Notes: a model not told the origin generated them from the letters alone. Numbered from the stretch's first letter, positions 46,221-55,964 are shown. The stretch: DNA of 64,000 nt from Halomonas salinarum (GCF_012062845.1 NZ_WWNB01000014.1:28104-92103); one strand, 5' to 3'. Made by a program: numbers and translations.

Positions 46221-49200
46221 CTAAAAATGCTCAGGTGTCATGAGGGGATGTTTAGCCGCCATGATTAACGGGGCAGGATCGGAACGACAGGTTTGGGTGT
46301 CCTCCGACGCTAGGTAGGGAGAAAGCAACGGTTGCATGCTCTTGAGCACCTGAACCGGTAACGATGATGTGAAGCGGTAGTCGTCGGCCTCGTTGCCCAG
46401 CACATACGCGGTGAGGGTGCCGAAGTGGCGCTCGCCGAGGAAGAAGGCAAAGGTGGCGGTGCGGTTACGTGCTCGGGAGTCGGTTACCTCTCCGGTGCGG
46501 GTGACGGTTTCGATACGGTTGTCGCCGGTGCCCGTCTTGCCGCCCACGGTCATGGGGCTGCCATCCTGATGTCGGAAGGTACCCGCAAGGCGGCCGGCGG
46601 TGCCCGCCTCGACCACACTGATGACGCCGTCGCGCAGGACCGCCGCTACTTCCGGGGCCATTACCCTGATGCCGCGCCTGGTGCGTGAAAAGCGAGTCTC
46701 ATAGGGCGTGTCGGTAGCGAAATTCAAGCTATCGATACGCATGGTGGGTTGGCGGATGCCGTCGTTGAGGATGATGCCCATCAACTCGGCCAGCGCCGCC
46801 GGACGATCACCCGACGTGCCAAGCGCCGTCGCCAGTGATGGCACCAGCTGTGAGAAAGGGTAGCCGAGCAACGCCCAGCGCCTGTGCAGGTCATCGAAGG
46901 CTTCAACTTCCAGCATGCGCCGTATCCGACTGTCCCGTGCTTCGCGATGTCGGGTACGTGACAGCCAAATATAGCTTTCCTGGCGCTCCTCGATGCTTGC
47001 GAGCATCACCTCCTCGCGACTGGCGTCAGGGTGAGTCGCTAAGTAGCCCACCAACCACAGCTCCAGCGGATGGACGCGACTCAAGTAAGCGCGATCGTTC
47101 AGTGAGTAACGGTCGGCGGCGAACTGCCGGTATAGGCCATCCAGCTTCTGATCATCCAAGCCCCGCGTATTCTGTGCATTGGCGGGTAGCTTTTCACGCA
47201 TCCATTGGCCAAAGTCATCCGGGGATTGGTCGGGCGTCAGGTAGCGTTGCATTGCGGCCAGCCGTATCGGGGTGGCGTTGTTGTTGCCTATAAGGCGCGT
47301 CACCCGCGCCTCTGGAGAGAGCCCCTGATGGCGTGTCCAGAAACGATCCAGGAAGATACGCCCTTCCTGATCGGCAAAACGCGAGATATAGAGGTCGCGG
47401 CGTGGATCGTTATCGTCTTCCAATAGGCGGCGGTTATCCGGATTGGCATAGACGTGATGGCGGACCAGGTCGCGCAGCAGCCGCACAAAGGGCAGGTTGA
47501 TGGACTGGCGCAGGGCATCTTCGAGGGTGGGGCGGCGGTCGTTGTCCTCGCGTCGGAAGTTCGTGAAGGTATGAAGCCCGCCGCCAGTGATGAAGCGCTC
47601 ATGGGGGCTCGCTGAGTAGCGTCGCTGCATGGCGGCGTCGAGCATCGTTTTCAGTGACATATCGGGATCACGGGTCAGTTGATCCATCACCCAGCGCATC
47701 AGGGCATCGTTTCGATCGACGTCGACGCGACGCAGTGCCTCCCGAGGTTTTCCGGCATGGCGCTGATGCAGATCAGCGATGATCTCCAGGTAGCTTGCCA
47801 GCACTCTCAGCTTGGCCGTGGAGCCCAGTTCCAGCTTGCTGTCCTGGTTGATGTCGAAGGCGGTGCCGTTGGTATCGGTCTGCACGCGCACCCGGAACCC
47901 GTCGTCCCCGCGCTCGAAGAGCGTGAAACTGTAACGTACCCCGGGGGCTGCGTCGGGGTGGCTGAGCAGGTGTCTGCCGAACAGACCCGCAGCGGCAGCG
48001 GCCGACGGGGTCTCAAGCTGCTTGAGGTAGTCGCTGACTTGACGCTGAAGGGCGGCGTTAAGGGTCGTAGTGGCGCTGAGATCAAGTCGATCAAGCGCGT
48101 AGAGTGAGACACCGAGCAATGACGCCAGCCGCCCTCTTGCCAGACGTAACCCCTTGTCGCTCTCGATGGTCAGCGAGACGGGGTCTGTAGCGAAGTCACG
48201 AAAGACGAGTGGCTGTTCAAGCGCCGCATCGCGAAGGGCGGGGTCGATAAGCTCTTGTTGCGTCATGAGACGCAGATAGGACGCGCTCAGTTCATCAAGA
48301 TCATCGTGGCCACTGCGCAGATAATGAGAGGGGCGCCGCTGCGCGATCATTAAGGCAATCACTTGGCGTAGTGCTCGACCACGGGCCGTCAGTGCGGCAC
48401 TCTCCGAGGCGTCCGAGGTAAGTACCGAGCGAACCTCCTCAAGTTCGGCACCAAACCATATCCATAGACCATCGCCCAGGCCGTGCACTTCGCCATAGCC
48501 CGGTGCGGCGGAGAGGGGGACAGAATTGAGGTAATCTAGTGCCACGTCCTGGCGCGCGGTCAGGGTCTCGGGCCCCTGACGGTAGGCGCGAACACTGGCG
48601 GATACCATCTGCCGCAGCTTCTCCTGTGCCGAAACGGTCAGGCCGCCAGGGGAGTGTCGGTACTTCTCGAGCTGTGTGGCAAGGGTGCTGCCACCGGAGG
48701 ATTGACCGGGCAAGTTGATCGCATCGCCGACCTGAGAGACAGCCGCGCGGACGAAGCGCGGCCAGTCCACCGCCGGGTTGGCGTAGCGATACTCGGTGTC
48801 GAGAAGGTCTCTGTTCTCGATGAACAGGAGACTCTTGAGTACTAATTCGGGCACGTCCTCGAAATGGGCGAAATGACGCTGGGGATTGGCAAAGCGATGC
48901 ATGGTCTCGCCACGACATTCCGTAAGCGTGAGCCCTGCCTGCGTCTTCTCAGCGTAGGGAACGAAGAAACCGTGGCTTGCATAGTCGAGCATCGCCGGCG
49001 ACATGCGCACCTGCTCCCGCACGTCGAAGCCACGCTCTTCCAGACGCTTCTGAAAGCCTGGTAGTCGGGTATAGCCCAAGCGCTCGTCGAATGGTCCGTG
49101 CCGTGGAAAGATCAGGCGGTCGCTAGGGCCGTCCGCGAGCGTGAATCGCAGGCGCTGTGCGTAATGGGAAATTTCCTGGGCCTGCCAGCGTGATGAACGT

Positions 49201-49370
49201 GCCTCGTTGACCAGCATCAGGGTCATTAGGGTCAAGGCAATGATTGTACTCAGGAGCCACAGCCATCGGAACCAATGAACCCGGGGAGGCTTGGGCATGG
49301 GTAACGGGATCAGTGAGGCCTCGTGAAGAAAAACATCACGATGAGTACGAGGCGCTTGACGGTCTCCCAT
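46221..49370 (-). CDS. Large class A-like penicillin-binding protein
   Basis: A 1049-aa inner-membrane protein, longer than typical class A PBPs (about 750-850). One membrane helix lies at about residues 36-54. A GT51-like region spans about 150-290, with LLFIENRD (Glu185) and GGSTLATQLEKY, but ED is replaced by EN and the usual RKxxE motif is not intact. The transpeptidase domain keeps STAK (517-520), SIN (623-625) and KTGTGD (945-950). A long insertion of about 250-300 residues separates the last two motifs. The ATG at 49370 was chosen for AGGAGG at seven bases; a TTG at 49448 is inferior. It precedes the CofD-like gene. Confidence 0.88.
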   Translation of the reverse strand: MGDRQAPRTHRDVFLHEASLIPLPMPKPPRVHWFRWLWLLSTIIALTLMTLMLVNEARSSRWQAQEISHYAQRLRFTLADGPSDRLIFPRHGPFDERLGYTRLPGFQKRLEERGFDVREQVRMSPAMLDYASHGFFVPYAEKTQAGLTLTECRGETMHRFANPQRHFAHFEDVPELVLKSLLFIENRDLLDTEYRYANPAVDWPRFVRAAVSQVGDAINLPGQSSGGSTLATQLEKYRHSPGGLTVSAQEKLRQMVSASVRAYRQGPETLTARQDVALDYLNSVPLSAAPGYGEVHGLGDGLWIWFGAELEEVRSVLTSDASESAALTARGRALRQVIALMIAQRRPSHYLRSGHDDLDELSASYLRLMTQQELIDPALRDAALEQPLVFRDFATDPVSLTIESDKGLRLARGRLASLLGVSLYALDRLDLSATTTLNAALQRQVSDYLKQLETPSAAAAAGLFGRHLLSHPDAAPGVRYSFTLFERGDDGFRVRVQTDTNGTAFDINQDSKLELGSTAKLRVLASYLEIIADLHQRHAGKPREALRRVDVDRNDALMRWVMDQLTRDPDMSLKTMLDAAMQRRYSASPHERFITGGGLHTFTNFRREDNDRRPTLEDALRQSINLPFVRLLRDLVRHHVYANPDNRRLLEDDNDPRRDLYISRFADQEGRIFLDRFWTRHQGLSPEARVTRLIGNNNATPIRLAAMQRYLTPDQSPDDFGQWMREKLPANAQNTRGLDDQKLDGLYRQFAADRYSLNDRAYLSRVHPLELWLVGYLATHPDASREEVMLASIEERQESYIWLSRTRHREARDSRIRRMLEVEAFDDLHRRWALLGYPFSQLVPSLATALGTSGDRPAALAELMGIILNDGIRQPTMRIDSLNFATDTPYETRFSRTRRGIRVMAPEVAAVLRDGVISVVEAGTAGRLAGTFRHQDGSPMTVGGKTGTGDNRIETVTRTGEVTDSRARNRTATFAFFLGERHFGTLTAYVLGNEADDYRFTSSLPVQVLKSMQPLLSPYLASEDTQTCRSDPAPLIMAAKHPLMTPEHF

Positions 49371-49732
49371 TGGCCAACCTCCTGGCGAGGCGATGTCCCT
49401 GTCTTGCTGCTCGACCTTTTTCAAATAGCGACCGAGACTATGACTCAAAGGGTAGTTGGTGCCGGGGAGGTAGGCTACATTTTGATACGAAATTGTCGTT
49501 ATTTCGTAACATGAGGGTTGGTTTGGCCAATGCGGTCAATGCCGTGAGTGCGGTGATGAAGGATCGTGCCCAACTATCGCCGGCTGACAGTGGTTGAACA
49601 TGGTCGCGCTAGGTGTCGTTGGAGCGCGGGAGGCGTCAGCGTGTCTTTCGGGGAGGCGCCCGTAGCGGTGCATGGTGGTATCCTTGCCGCGACACCAGCC
49701 GGTGTACATCACCAATGACAGGGAGAAATAGC
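49371..49732. other. 362-base divergent intergenic region (PBP / parvulin)
   Basis: This region separates the minus-strand PBP gene from the plus-strand parvulin gene. It holds one clear palindrome at 49486-49508. No convincing sigma-70 promoter, small gene or RNA structure was identified in the rest. Confidence 0.5.
49486..49508. promoter_or_regulatory. Perfect inverted repeat, probable operator
   Basis: TACGAAAT and ATTTCGTA form perfect 8-bp arms separated by 7 bases. The site is about 115 bases upstream of the PBP start codon and about 225 upstream of the parvulin start. The geometry fits a dimeric repressor or activator. Confidence 0.5.
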
Positions 49733-50011
49733 ATGGCAAAGGCCACAGAGCGGCATATTCTGGTGGATAGCGAAGCCAAGTGCGAAGCATTGAAAGCCGA
49801 GATCGAAGGCGGCCGCGATTTCGCCGAGGTTGCCAAGGAAAACTCCACTTGCCCTTCTAGCCGCCAGGGCGGTGATCTGGGCTCTTTCGGCCCCGGCCAG
49901 ATGGTGCCGGAATTCGACAAGGTGGTATTCAGTGGTGAGCTTAATAAAGTGCACGGCCCGGTACAGACCCAGTTTGGTTACCATCTGCTGGAAGTCACCA
50001 GCCGGACCTGA
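49733..50011 (+). CDS. ppiC: Parvulin-type peptidyl-prolyl isomerase
   Basis: A 92-aa single-domain parvulin, the same size as E. coli PpiC. Family features include ERHILVDSEAKCE at the start, GRDFAEVAKENSTCPS, QGGDLGSFGPGQMVPEFDKVVFS and FGYHLLEV at the end. It has no signal peptide, so it acts in the cytoplasm, speeding cis-trans isomerisation at proline bonds. The ATG at 49733 follows a GGGAGA ribosome site. It is followed by a strong terminator. Confidence 0.95.
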   Translation: MAKATERHILVDSEAKCEALKAEIEGGRDFAEVAKENSTCPSSRQGGDLGSFGPGQMVPEFDKVVFSGELNKVHGPVQTQFGYHLLEVTSRT

Positions 50012-50031
50012 TGCCGCTGTGAAGGTGATTC

Positions 50032-50070
50032 AGAGGCCGTGGTGGAGATGAGTTCCACCACGGCCTCTTG
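50032..50070 (+). terminator. Rho-independent terminator after ppiC
   Basis: A 15-bp stem, AGAGGCCGTGGTGGA (50032-50046) with TCCACCACGGCCTCT (50054-50068), 7-base loop. Confidence 0.88.
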
Positions 50071-50122
50071 CGTTCAGGTGTTGCCAACGGCGGGCGGATG
50101 ACATCGACGCCAGGGAGGCGCC

Positions 50123-51604
50123 ATGAAGAAGGGGGGATGGGTGAGCATGCGATGGATCGTCACGGTTGCTGTGCTGATGTATGTGGGGATGGCCCTCTGG
50201 CAGGCCTACAAGCCCCTCCCCGAGGGAATGGGGGTAAGTGCCATCCCCAAGCCAGCCAGGGATGTCGCTTTCCTGTCAGACGAAACCTGGGTCAGCGGTG
50301 ATAGTCAGCGACGTAGTGATCAGGCGATCTTTGACGAGGTGTTGCGTCTGATCGCTCAGGCCGAGCGGCTAGTGGTGCTGGACATGTTCCTCTTCAATGA
50401 TTACGGCGCCGATTTGGACAATGACTTTCGGCCCATCTCACGCCAGCTCACCGAGGCGCTGATTCGTCGCAAGACTGAGCGACCGGAGATAACGGCAGTC
50501 GTCATAACCGACCCGATCAATACGTTCTATGGAGGGCTCTCGCCTGAGCATCTGACGGCATTACGCGAGGCCGGTATTAACGTGATCATGACCGACCTGA
50601 CCCGGTTGCGAGCCTCCAACCCTACCTGGAGCGGTATCTGGACCCTCTGTTGTCGCGCGTTCGGCAATACAAGCGATGGTGGCTGGTTACCCAATGTACT
50701 GGGGCCTGGCCAGGTAACCCTGCGAAGCTACCTGCAGTTGCTCAACTTCAATGCCAACCACCGCAAGACGCTAATCGTCGACGAGGGAGAGGAGTGGACG
50801 GGCCTGGTCACCTCTGCCAATCCACATGATGCCAGCAGTCATCACGATAATGTGGCGTTACGCTTCTCCGGCCCTGCCGTCCTCGACCTTCTCGACAGCG
50901 AGCGCGTGGTGGCGCGTTTATCCGGCGCGCCTGGTGCGATTCCGCCTTCCACCGATCCGATGTTCCGTGCCTCGACGCCTGACCCTGCTGCAGAGGCGAC
51001 GACATCGCCCCAGACCGCCCCACAGGTTCAATTACTCACGGAGTCAGGCATTCGCGACGCCTTGCTTGCGGCCGTGCAGGGCAGTGCGCCTGGCGATCGC
51101 CTGGATATCGCTGTCTTCTATCTGGCGCACCGTGAACTGATCGAGGCCTTCAAGGCTGCTCAGGCACGGGGTGTGACGCTCAGGGTCCTGCTTGATCCCA
51201 ATCGGGATGCATTTGGCATCAAGAAGAACGGGATTCCCAACCGCCCGGTGGGACATGAGCTGCACACGGCGGGTGTGCCGGTACGTTGGTGCGATACCCA
51301 CGGCGAGCAATGCCACAGTAAGTTCCTGCTGAATAGGCCACGCCAAGGGCCGGCTGAGCTGATCGTCGGTTCAGCCAATTACACGCGGCGCAACCTTGAC
51401 GATCTGAATCTGGAAACCAGCGCTCGGCTGGTGGCTCAGCGCGACCTTGCAGCCATCTCGGACGCCCAGGCGTTCTTCGATCGGCAGTGGGGCAACCCGG
51501 GCGGGCGCGGGTACAGCCTGCCCTATGCGGCATACGCCGACCCTTCCTGGCGGCGCTACTGGCAGTACCGGCTGATGGAGGCGACAGGGCTTTCGACCTT
51601 CTAG
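50123..51604 (+). CDS. Phospholipase D-family protein, membrane-anchored
   Basis: A 493-aa protein with an N-terminal membrane helix (about residues 9-25) and two PLD-like halves. The first HKD motif is intact (HRKTLIVD, with TSANPHDAS after it). The second reads HSKFLLNR, where the usual Asp is absent, followed by a normal VGSANYTRRN. The family includes cardiolipin synthases, phospholipases D and nucleases; the anchor suggests a periplasmic or membrane-surface phospholipid role. AGGGAGG lies before the ATG at 50123; an ATG at 50147 is an alternative. It appears monocistronic. Confidence 0.85.
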   Translation: MKKGGWVSMRWIVTVAVLMYVGMALWQAYKPLPEGMGVSAIPKPARDVAFLSDETWVSGDSQRRSDQAIFDEVLRLIAQAERLVVLDMFLFNDYGADLDNDFRPISRQLTEALIRRKTERPEITAVVITDPINTFYGGLSPEHLTALREAGINVIMTDLTRLRASNPTWSGIWTLCCRAFGNTSDGGWLPNVLGPGQVTLRSYLQLLNFNANHRKTLIVDEGEEWTGLVTSANPHDASSHHDNVALRFSGPAVLDLLDSERVVARLSGAPGAIPPSTDPMFRASTPDPAAEATTSPQTAPQVQLLTESGIRDALLAAVQGSAPGDRLDIAVFYLAHRELIEAFKAAQARGVTLRVLLDPNRDAFGIKKNGIPNRPVGHELHTAGVPVRWCDTHGEQCHSKFLLNRPRQGPAELIVGSANYTRRNLDDLNLETSARLVAQRDLAAISDAQAFFDRQWGNPGGRGYSLPYAAYADPSWRRYWQYRLMEATGLSTF

Positions 51605-51845
51605 GCGGGCCGTCTCAAGGCGCGACACGCTGTGTATGAGCACTGACATCTTGTCCCCCCTATTGGCAGCAGGGTGTTTGGCACCAGAGTGTGAGATGCC
51701 CTGGCGTGCTATAACGGCAATAGTGTTATTGGTCTAGCAGGATCAAGCTAAAACCATGCAATATGGCCAGTAGCATGGATAACGTATTCAACGGATCAAT
51801 AGCGGGCGCTCAGCGTCTTGTGATCCCTCACTCAGGATGCGCATC

Positions 51846-52052
51846 ATGAATGAAGAAACGTTCAACCTCAGTCTTCGCAAGTTTCTCAAGCAGGTCGGTG
51901 TCAATTCTCAGCGCGAGATCGAACAGGCCGTGGATCAAGCCATTGAAGAGGGACGTATTCAGGGTAATGAGTCCTTTGACGCCAAGGCGACGATCGAGAT
52001 CGCCGGGCTTGAGCTCAAGGTCGATGTGGATGGCAAGATCACCCTGGCGTGA
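51846..52052 (+). CDS. DUF6494-family small protein
   Basis: A 68-aa acidic soluble protein. The N-terminal FNLSLRKFLKQVGVNSQREIE and the later IEIAGLELKVDVDGKITL match the DUF6494 pattern of small conserved proteobacterial proteins with a helical first half and a short beta hairpin. Function is unknown. The ATG at 51846 was chosen over one at 51837 because CAGGA is properly spaced. It lies 42 bases before an ABC transporter gene on the same strand. Confidence 0.85.
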   Translation: MNEETFNLSLRKFLKQVGVNSQREIEQAVDQAIEEGRIQGNESFDAKATIEIAGLELKVDVDGKITLA

Positions 52053-52094
52053 TGCGTCAGCGGTATCCACCAAGACCCATCGTCGCGAGGCATC

Positions 52095-54050
52095 ATGTTC
52101 CGTTTCTTTGAGTCGCTGATCGACCCGTATCCCGGCGCCGTGCCGGAGACACCTCCTCGGCGACTCTTGGCGTTTCTCTTTCACTATTCGCGGCCGTTAT
52201 TGCCATTGCTGCTGGCGATGACATTTTTCGCTGCCATGGTGTCGGTCGTCGAGGTGATGTTCTTTGCTTTTATGGGCGAGCTGGTCGATTGGCTTGCCGA
52301 GGCGAAGCGGGACAGTTTTTTTGCCGATCACGGGGGGCGGTTGCTGGGCATGGCAGCCCTGGCACTGGTGGCTTTTCCGCTGCTGGTGCTTGGCAAGTCA
52401 CTGGTCACACATCAGAGCCTTTTCGGTAATTATCCGATGCGAGTGCGCTGGCTGGCACATCGCTACCTGCTCGAGCAAAGTTTGCCGTTCTTTCAGGATG
52501 AATTTGCCGGGCGGGTCTCGCAGAAGGTCATGCAGACGGCGCTTGCCATCCGAGAGACGGTGGTCAAGCTGATGGATGTCTTCGTCTACGTTGTGGTCTA
52601 TTTCACCGGTGCCTTGGTACTGGTGGGCCGGAGCGAGCCGTGGTTGATGGCGCCATTGCTTGTCTGGCTGCTCGGTTATCTGGTGTTGATGCGGGTCTTC
52701 GTTCCACGTCTCAAGCACATCTCGATGGCTCAGGCTGATGCACGTGCCCATATGACGGGGCGCATTGTCGACAGCTACACCAATATTCAGACACTCAAAC
52801 TGTTTGCCCATACCCAGGCGGAGCAGGCCTATGCCCGAGGCGCCATGGATGGGTTCATGGAGACGGTGCACCGCCAGATGCGGCTGGTCACGCAGTTGAC
52901 GGTCAGTCTGCAGACCCTGAATTCGCTGTTGCTGGTGAGCATGGCAGGGTTCGCCATTCTCTCCTGGCACCAGTCATTGATCTCGCTCGGCGCCATTGCC
53001 GTGGCGATTGGTCTGGTGATGCGCTTGCGCATGATGTCGGACTGGATTCTCTGGGAGGTCGCCGGGCTTTTCGAAAACCTTGGCACCGTACAGGATGGCA
53101 TCAATACCATCGCCCAGGCCCAGGCCGTCAGTGACAGCGCCAAGGCGCAGGAGCTGAGGGTCCCACAGGGGGAAATCCGCTTCGATAAAGTGACGTTCTC
53201 CTACGGAGCTGGGCCTCGGGCTATGGATGACGGCAACCATGCCCCCCGGCAAGCCGACGTCTTCGATAACCTCTCGCTGACACTGCGCCCCGGTGAGCGA
53301 GTAGGACTAGTGGGGGCGTCCGGCGCGGGCAAGTCGACCCTGGTGAATCTGTTGCTGCGCTTCTTCGATATCGATGACGGCCGTATTCTGATCGATGGTC
53401 AGGATATCGCCACGGTGACCCAGGCCTCCTTGCGTCGTCAGATCGGCATGGTGACCCAGGATACCTCGCTGCTGCATCGCTCGATTCGCGACAACATCCG
53501 TTATGGCCGCCCGGAGGCCAGCGAGGAAGAGATCATCGAGGCGGCACGTCGCGCTCACGCCGATACCTTCATTCGTCAGGCCTCTGATCCCCAGGGACGT
53601 ACCGGCTACGATGCTCATGTCGGCGAGCGCGGGGTCAAATTGTCTGGCGGCCAGCGTCAACGCATCGCCATCGCCCGCGTGCTGCTCAAGGATGCCCCGA
53701 TTCTGGTGCTCGACGAGGCGACCTCGGCCCTGGATTCGGAGGTCGAGGCGGCGATCCAGGAGCAGTTCTACGCGCTGATGGAGGGCAAGACCGTGATCGC
53801 CATTGCCCACCGGCTTTCGACTATCGCCATGCTGGATCGGTTGGTGGTCATGGACCAGGGACGCATCATCGAGTCCGGCACGCATCAGGAGCTTCTCGAG
53901 CTTGGCGGCACCTATGCGGGGCTTTGGCAACGCCAGTCCGGTGGCTTTCTGGGGCTCGAGGCCGCAGCCGGCTCCGCGCCGATCAGCGCCCCGGAGGGTC
54001 AAACAAGGGGTGAGGGCGAGGCGTCAGTGCCTGACCGGCAACGACAGTAG
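52095..54050 (+). CDS. ABC exporter half-transporter (MsbA/MDR type)
   Basis: A 651-aa fused permease-ATPase. Six membrane helices (about residues 30-325) are followed by an ATPase with Walker A GASGAGKST, signature LSGGQRQRIAIARVLL, Walker B ILVLDEATS and the H-loop IAHRLST. An insertion of about 15 polar residues after the A-loop (FSYGAGPRAMDDGNHAPRQ) is unusual. The C-terminal tail beyond about residue 615 is low-complexity. It probably exports lipids or hydrophobic compounds as a homodimer; the substrate is unknown. Confidence 0.92.
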   Translation: MFRFFESLIDPYPGAVPETPPRRLLAFLFHYSRPLLPLLLAMTFFAAMVSVVEVMFFAFMGELVDWLAEAKRDSFFADHGGRLLGMAALALVAFPLLVLGKSLVTHQSLFGNYPMRVRWLAHRYLLEQSLPFFQDEFAGRVSQKVMQTALAIRETVVKLMDVFVYVVVYFTGALVLVGRSEPWLMAPLLVWLLGYLVLMRVFVPRLKHISMAQADARAHMTGRIVDSYTNIQTLKLFAHTQAEQAYARGAMDGFMETVHRQMRLVTQLTVSLQTLNSLLLVSMAGFAILSWHQSLISLGAIAVAIGLVMRLRMMSDWILWEVAGLFENLGTVQDGINTIAQAQAVSDSAKAQELRVPQGEIRFDKVTFSYGAGPRAMDDGNHAPRQADVFDNLSLTLRPGERVGLVGASGAGKSTLVNLLLRFFDIDDGRILIDGQDIATVTQASLRRQIGMVTQDTSLLHRSIRDNIRYGRPEASEEEIIEAARRAHADTFIRQASDPQGRTGYDAHVGERGVKLSGGQRQRIAIARVLLKDAPILVLDEATSALDSEVEAAIQEQFYALMEGKTVIAIAHRLSTIAMLDRLVVMDQGRIIESGTHQELLELGGTYAGLWQRQSGGFLGLEAAAGSAPISAPEGQTRGEGEASVPDRQRQ

Positions 54051-54129
54051 ACAGTTCGATGGGTCGTGACTGAGCGCCCCCCGACCCTCGCTCCAGGACT
54101 CAACCAGCCGCAAAGGAGAGCCGCATCCA

Positions 54130-55116
54130 TTGAATTCATCTCTATCTTCATCTCCGGCATTTCACAACGCGTCGGAACAGACAGGTGGCATGCCCCCGGC
54201 GATCAGCGTGACCGATCTTTCCAAGACCTATGCGTCAGGGTTTCAGGCACTTAGTGGTGTGAATCTCGAGGTGCAGGCCGGCGAGATCTTTGCCTTGCTG
54301 GGGCCCAATGGCGCCGGCAAGACGACATTGATCAGCGTCATCTGCGGTCTGGTCAATCCTAGCTCAGGCCAGGTGTTGGTCGATGGTCATGACAATATCC
54401 GTGACTATCGCGCGGCGCGAGCGCGGATTGGATTAGTGCCTCAAGAGCTCACCAATGAGGCCTTCGAAACGGTGTGGAATTCGGTCAGCTTCAGTCGCGG
54501 CCTCTTCGGCAAGGCGCCGGACCCTGGTCATATCGAGCGTGTGCTGCGCTCGCTGGCGCTGTGGGAAAAACGCAATAACCGCTTGATCACCCTGTCCGGC
54601 GGCATGAAGCGCCGGGTGCTGATTGCCAAGGCGCTATCGCATGAGCCGACCATCCTGTTCCTTGACGAACCGACCGCCGGCGTCGATGTCGAGCTTCGGC
54701 GTGAGATGTGGGATGTGGTGCGTGGCCTACGCGAGAACGGGGTTACGATTATCCTCACCACTCACTATATCGAGGAAGCCGAGGAGATGGCCGATCGTAT
54801 CGGGGTGATCCAGCGCGGTGAGATCATCCTGGTCGAGGACAAGCGAACCTTGATGCAAAGCCTGGGGCGCAAACAGCTGACACTTGAGTTGCTCGATCCC
54901 TTGGTGGCGCTGCCCAATGCCTTGGCCGACTATCCGCTGACGCTGTCAGAGGACGGCCGCCAGCTGACCTATCGCTACGACACCCGGCAGGAACATACCG
55001 GTATCGCGGGCTTGCTCGAGGAACTCAGGAAGGCCGGCATCCACTTCCAGGATCTGCATACCGAGCAGAGCTCACTTGAAGATATCTTTGTCAGCCTGGT
55101 AAGGGAGAACCCATGA
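54130..55116 (+). CDS. ABC transporter ATP-binding protein (YadG-like)
   Basis: A 328-aa ATPase with Walker [10 protein letters not shown], signature [16 protein letters not shown], Walker [13 protein letters not shown] and the H-loop [12 protein letters not shown]. The C-terminal extension (about 255-328) is typical of YadG/DrrA-type proteins. The start is a TTG with AAAGGAGA upstream; an ATG at 54190 would remove a 20-residue Ser-rich leader and is a real alternative. The stop overlaps the permease gene by four bases. Confidence 0.93.
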   Translation: MNSSLSSSPAFHNASEQTGGMPPAISVTDLSKTYASGFQALSGVNLEVQAGEIFALLGPNGAGKTTLISVICGLVNPSSGQVLVDGHDNIRDYRAARARIGLVPQELTNEAFETVWNSVSFSRGLFGKAPDPGHIERVLRSLALWEKRNNRLITLSGGMKRRVLIAKALSHEPTILFLDEPTAGVDVELRREMWDVVRGLRENGVTIILTTHYIEEAEEMADRIGVIQRGEIILVEDKRTLMQSLGRKQLTLELLDPLVALPNALADYPLTLSEDGRQLTYRYDTRQEHTGIAGLLEELRKAGIHFQDLHTEQSSLEDIFVSLVRENP

Positions 55117-55874
55117 ATCTTCGCGGCATGATGGCCATTTACCGCTCCGAAATGGCTCGTACTCGGCGTACGCTGCTGCAGAGCATCGTCTCACCGGTGC
55201 TCTCGACTTCGCTTTACTTTGTGGTGTTCGGCTCGGCGATTGGCTCACGCATCACAGAGGTGGGCGGTATCAGCTACGGTGCCTTCATCGTGCCCGGGTT
55301 GATCATGCTGATGCTCCTCACGCAGAGCGTGTCCAATGCGTCGTTCGGCATCTTCTTTCCGCGTTTCTCCGGCAGTATCTACGAGCTGCTGTCGGCGCCG
55401 GTGTCCTACATGGAAATCGTCATGGGCTATGTGGGCGCGGCGGCGAGCAAGTCGATTGTGCTGGGTCTGATTATTCTGGCGACGGCGGGGCTTTTTGTTC
55501 CCCTCGAGATAGCTCACCCGTTCTGGATGCTGTTTTTCCTGGTGTTGACGGCGTTCACCTTTAGTCTGCTCGGCTTCATCATTGGCATCTGGGCCGAAGG
55601 GTTCGACCGTCTGCAGCTGGTGCCGCTCTTGGTCATCACGCCCCTGACGTTTCTTGGCGGTACCTTCTATTCCATCGATATGCTGCCGCCATTCTGGCAG
55701 GGTGTGACGCTTTTCAATCCGGTGGTCTATCTGGTCAGTGGCTTTCGCTGGAGCTTCTATGGGGTGGGCGATGTCAGTCTGGAAGCGAGCCTTGCCATGG
55801 TGATGGCGTTTCTGGTGGTGAGTCTTGCGGTGGTGAGCTGGATTTTTCGCAGCGGCTACCGGCTCAAGCCCTAG
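55113..55874 (+). CDS. ABC-2 type permease (YadH-like)
   Basis: A 253-aa permease with six membrane helices and the ABC-2 hallmark pattern ([48 protein letters not shown]). It forms an exporter with the preceding ATPase, to which it is coupled by an ATGA overlap. The substrate is unknown; YadGH-type systems are widespread and poorly characterised. Confidence 0.94.
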   Translation: MNLRGMMAIYRSEMARTRRTLLQSIVSPVLSTSLYFVVFGSAIGSRITEVGGISYGAFIVPGLIMLMLLTQSVSNASFGIFFPRFSGSIYELLSAPVSYMEIVMGYVGAAASKSIVLGLIILATAGLFVPLEIAHPFWMLFFLVLTAFTFSLLGFIIGIWAEGFDRLQLVPLLVITPLTFLGGTFYSIDMLPPFWQGVTLFNPVVYLVSGFRWSFYGVGDVSLEASLAMVMAFLVVSLAVVSWIFRSGYRLKP

Positions 55875-55964
55875 GCGGCTGGCATCTGAACTTCTTCCCG
55901 GCGTTGCCGGTCGCAGTCGGTGGTGGCGCCGTGACGTCATATCACGCCAAAGGAGATCGATTCC

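Noticed and set aside
49371..49448. 26-residue N-terminal extension of the large PBP starting at a TTG
   Set aside because: The TTG has no ribosome site; the ATG at 49370 has AGGAGG at ideal spacing.
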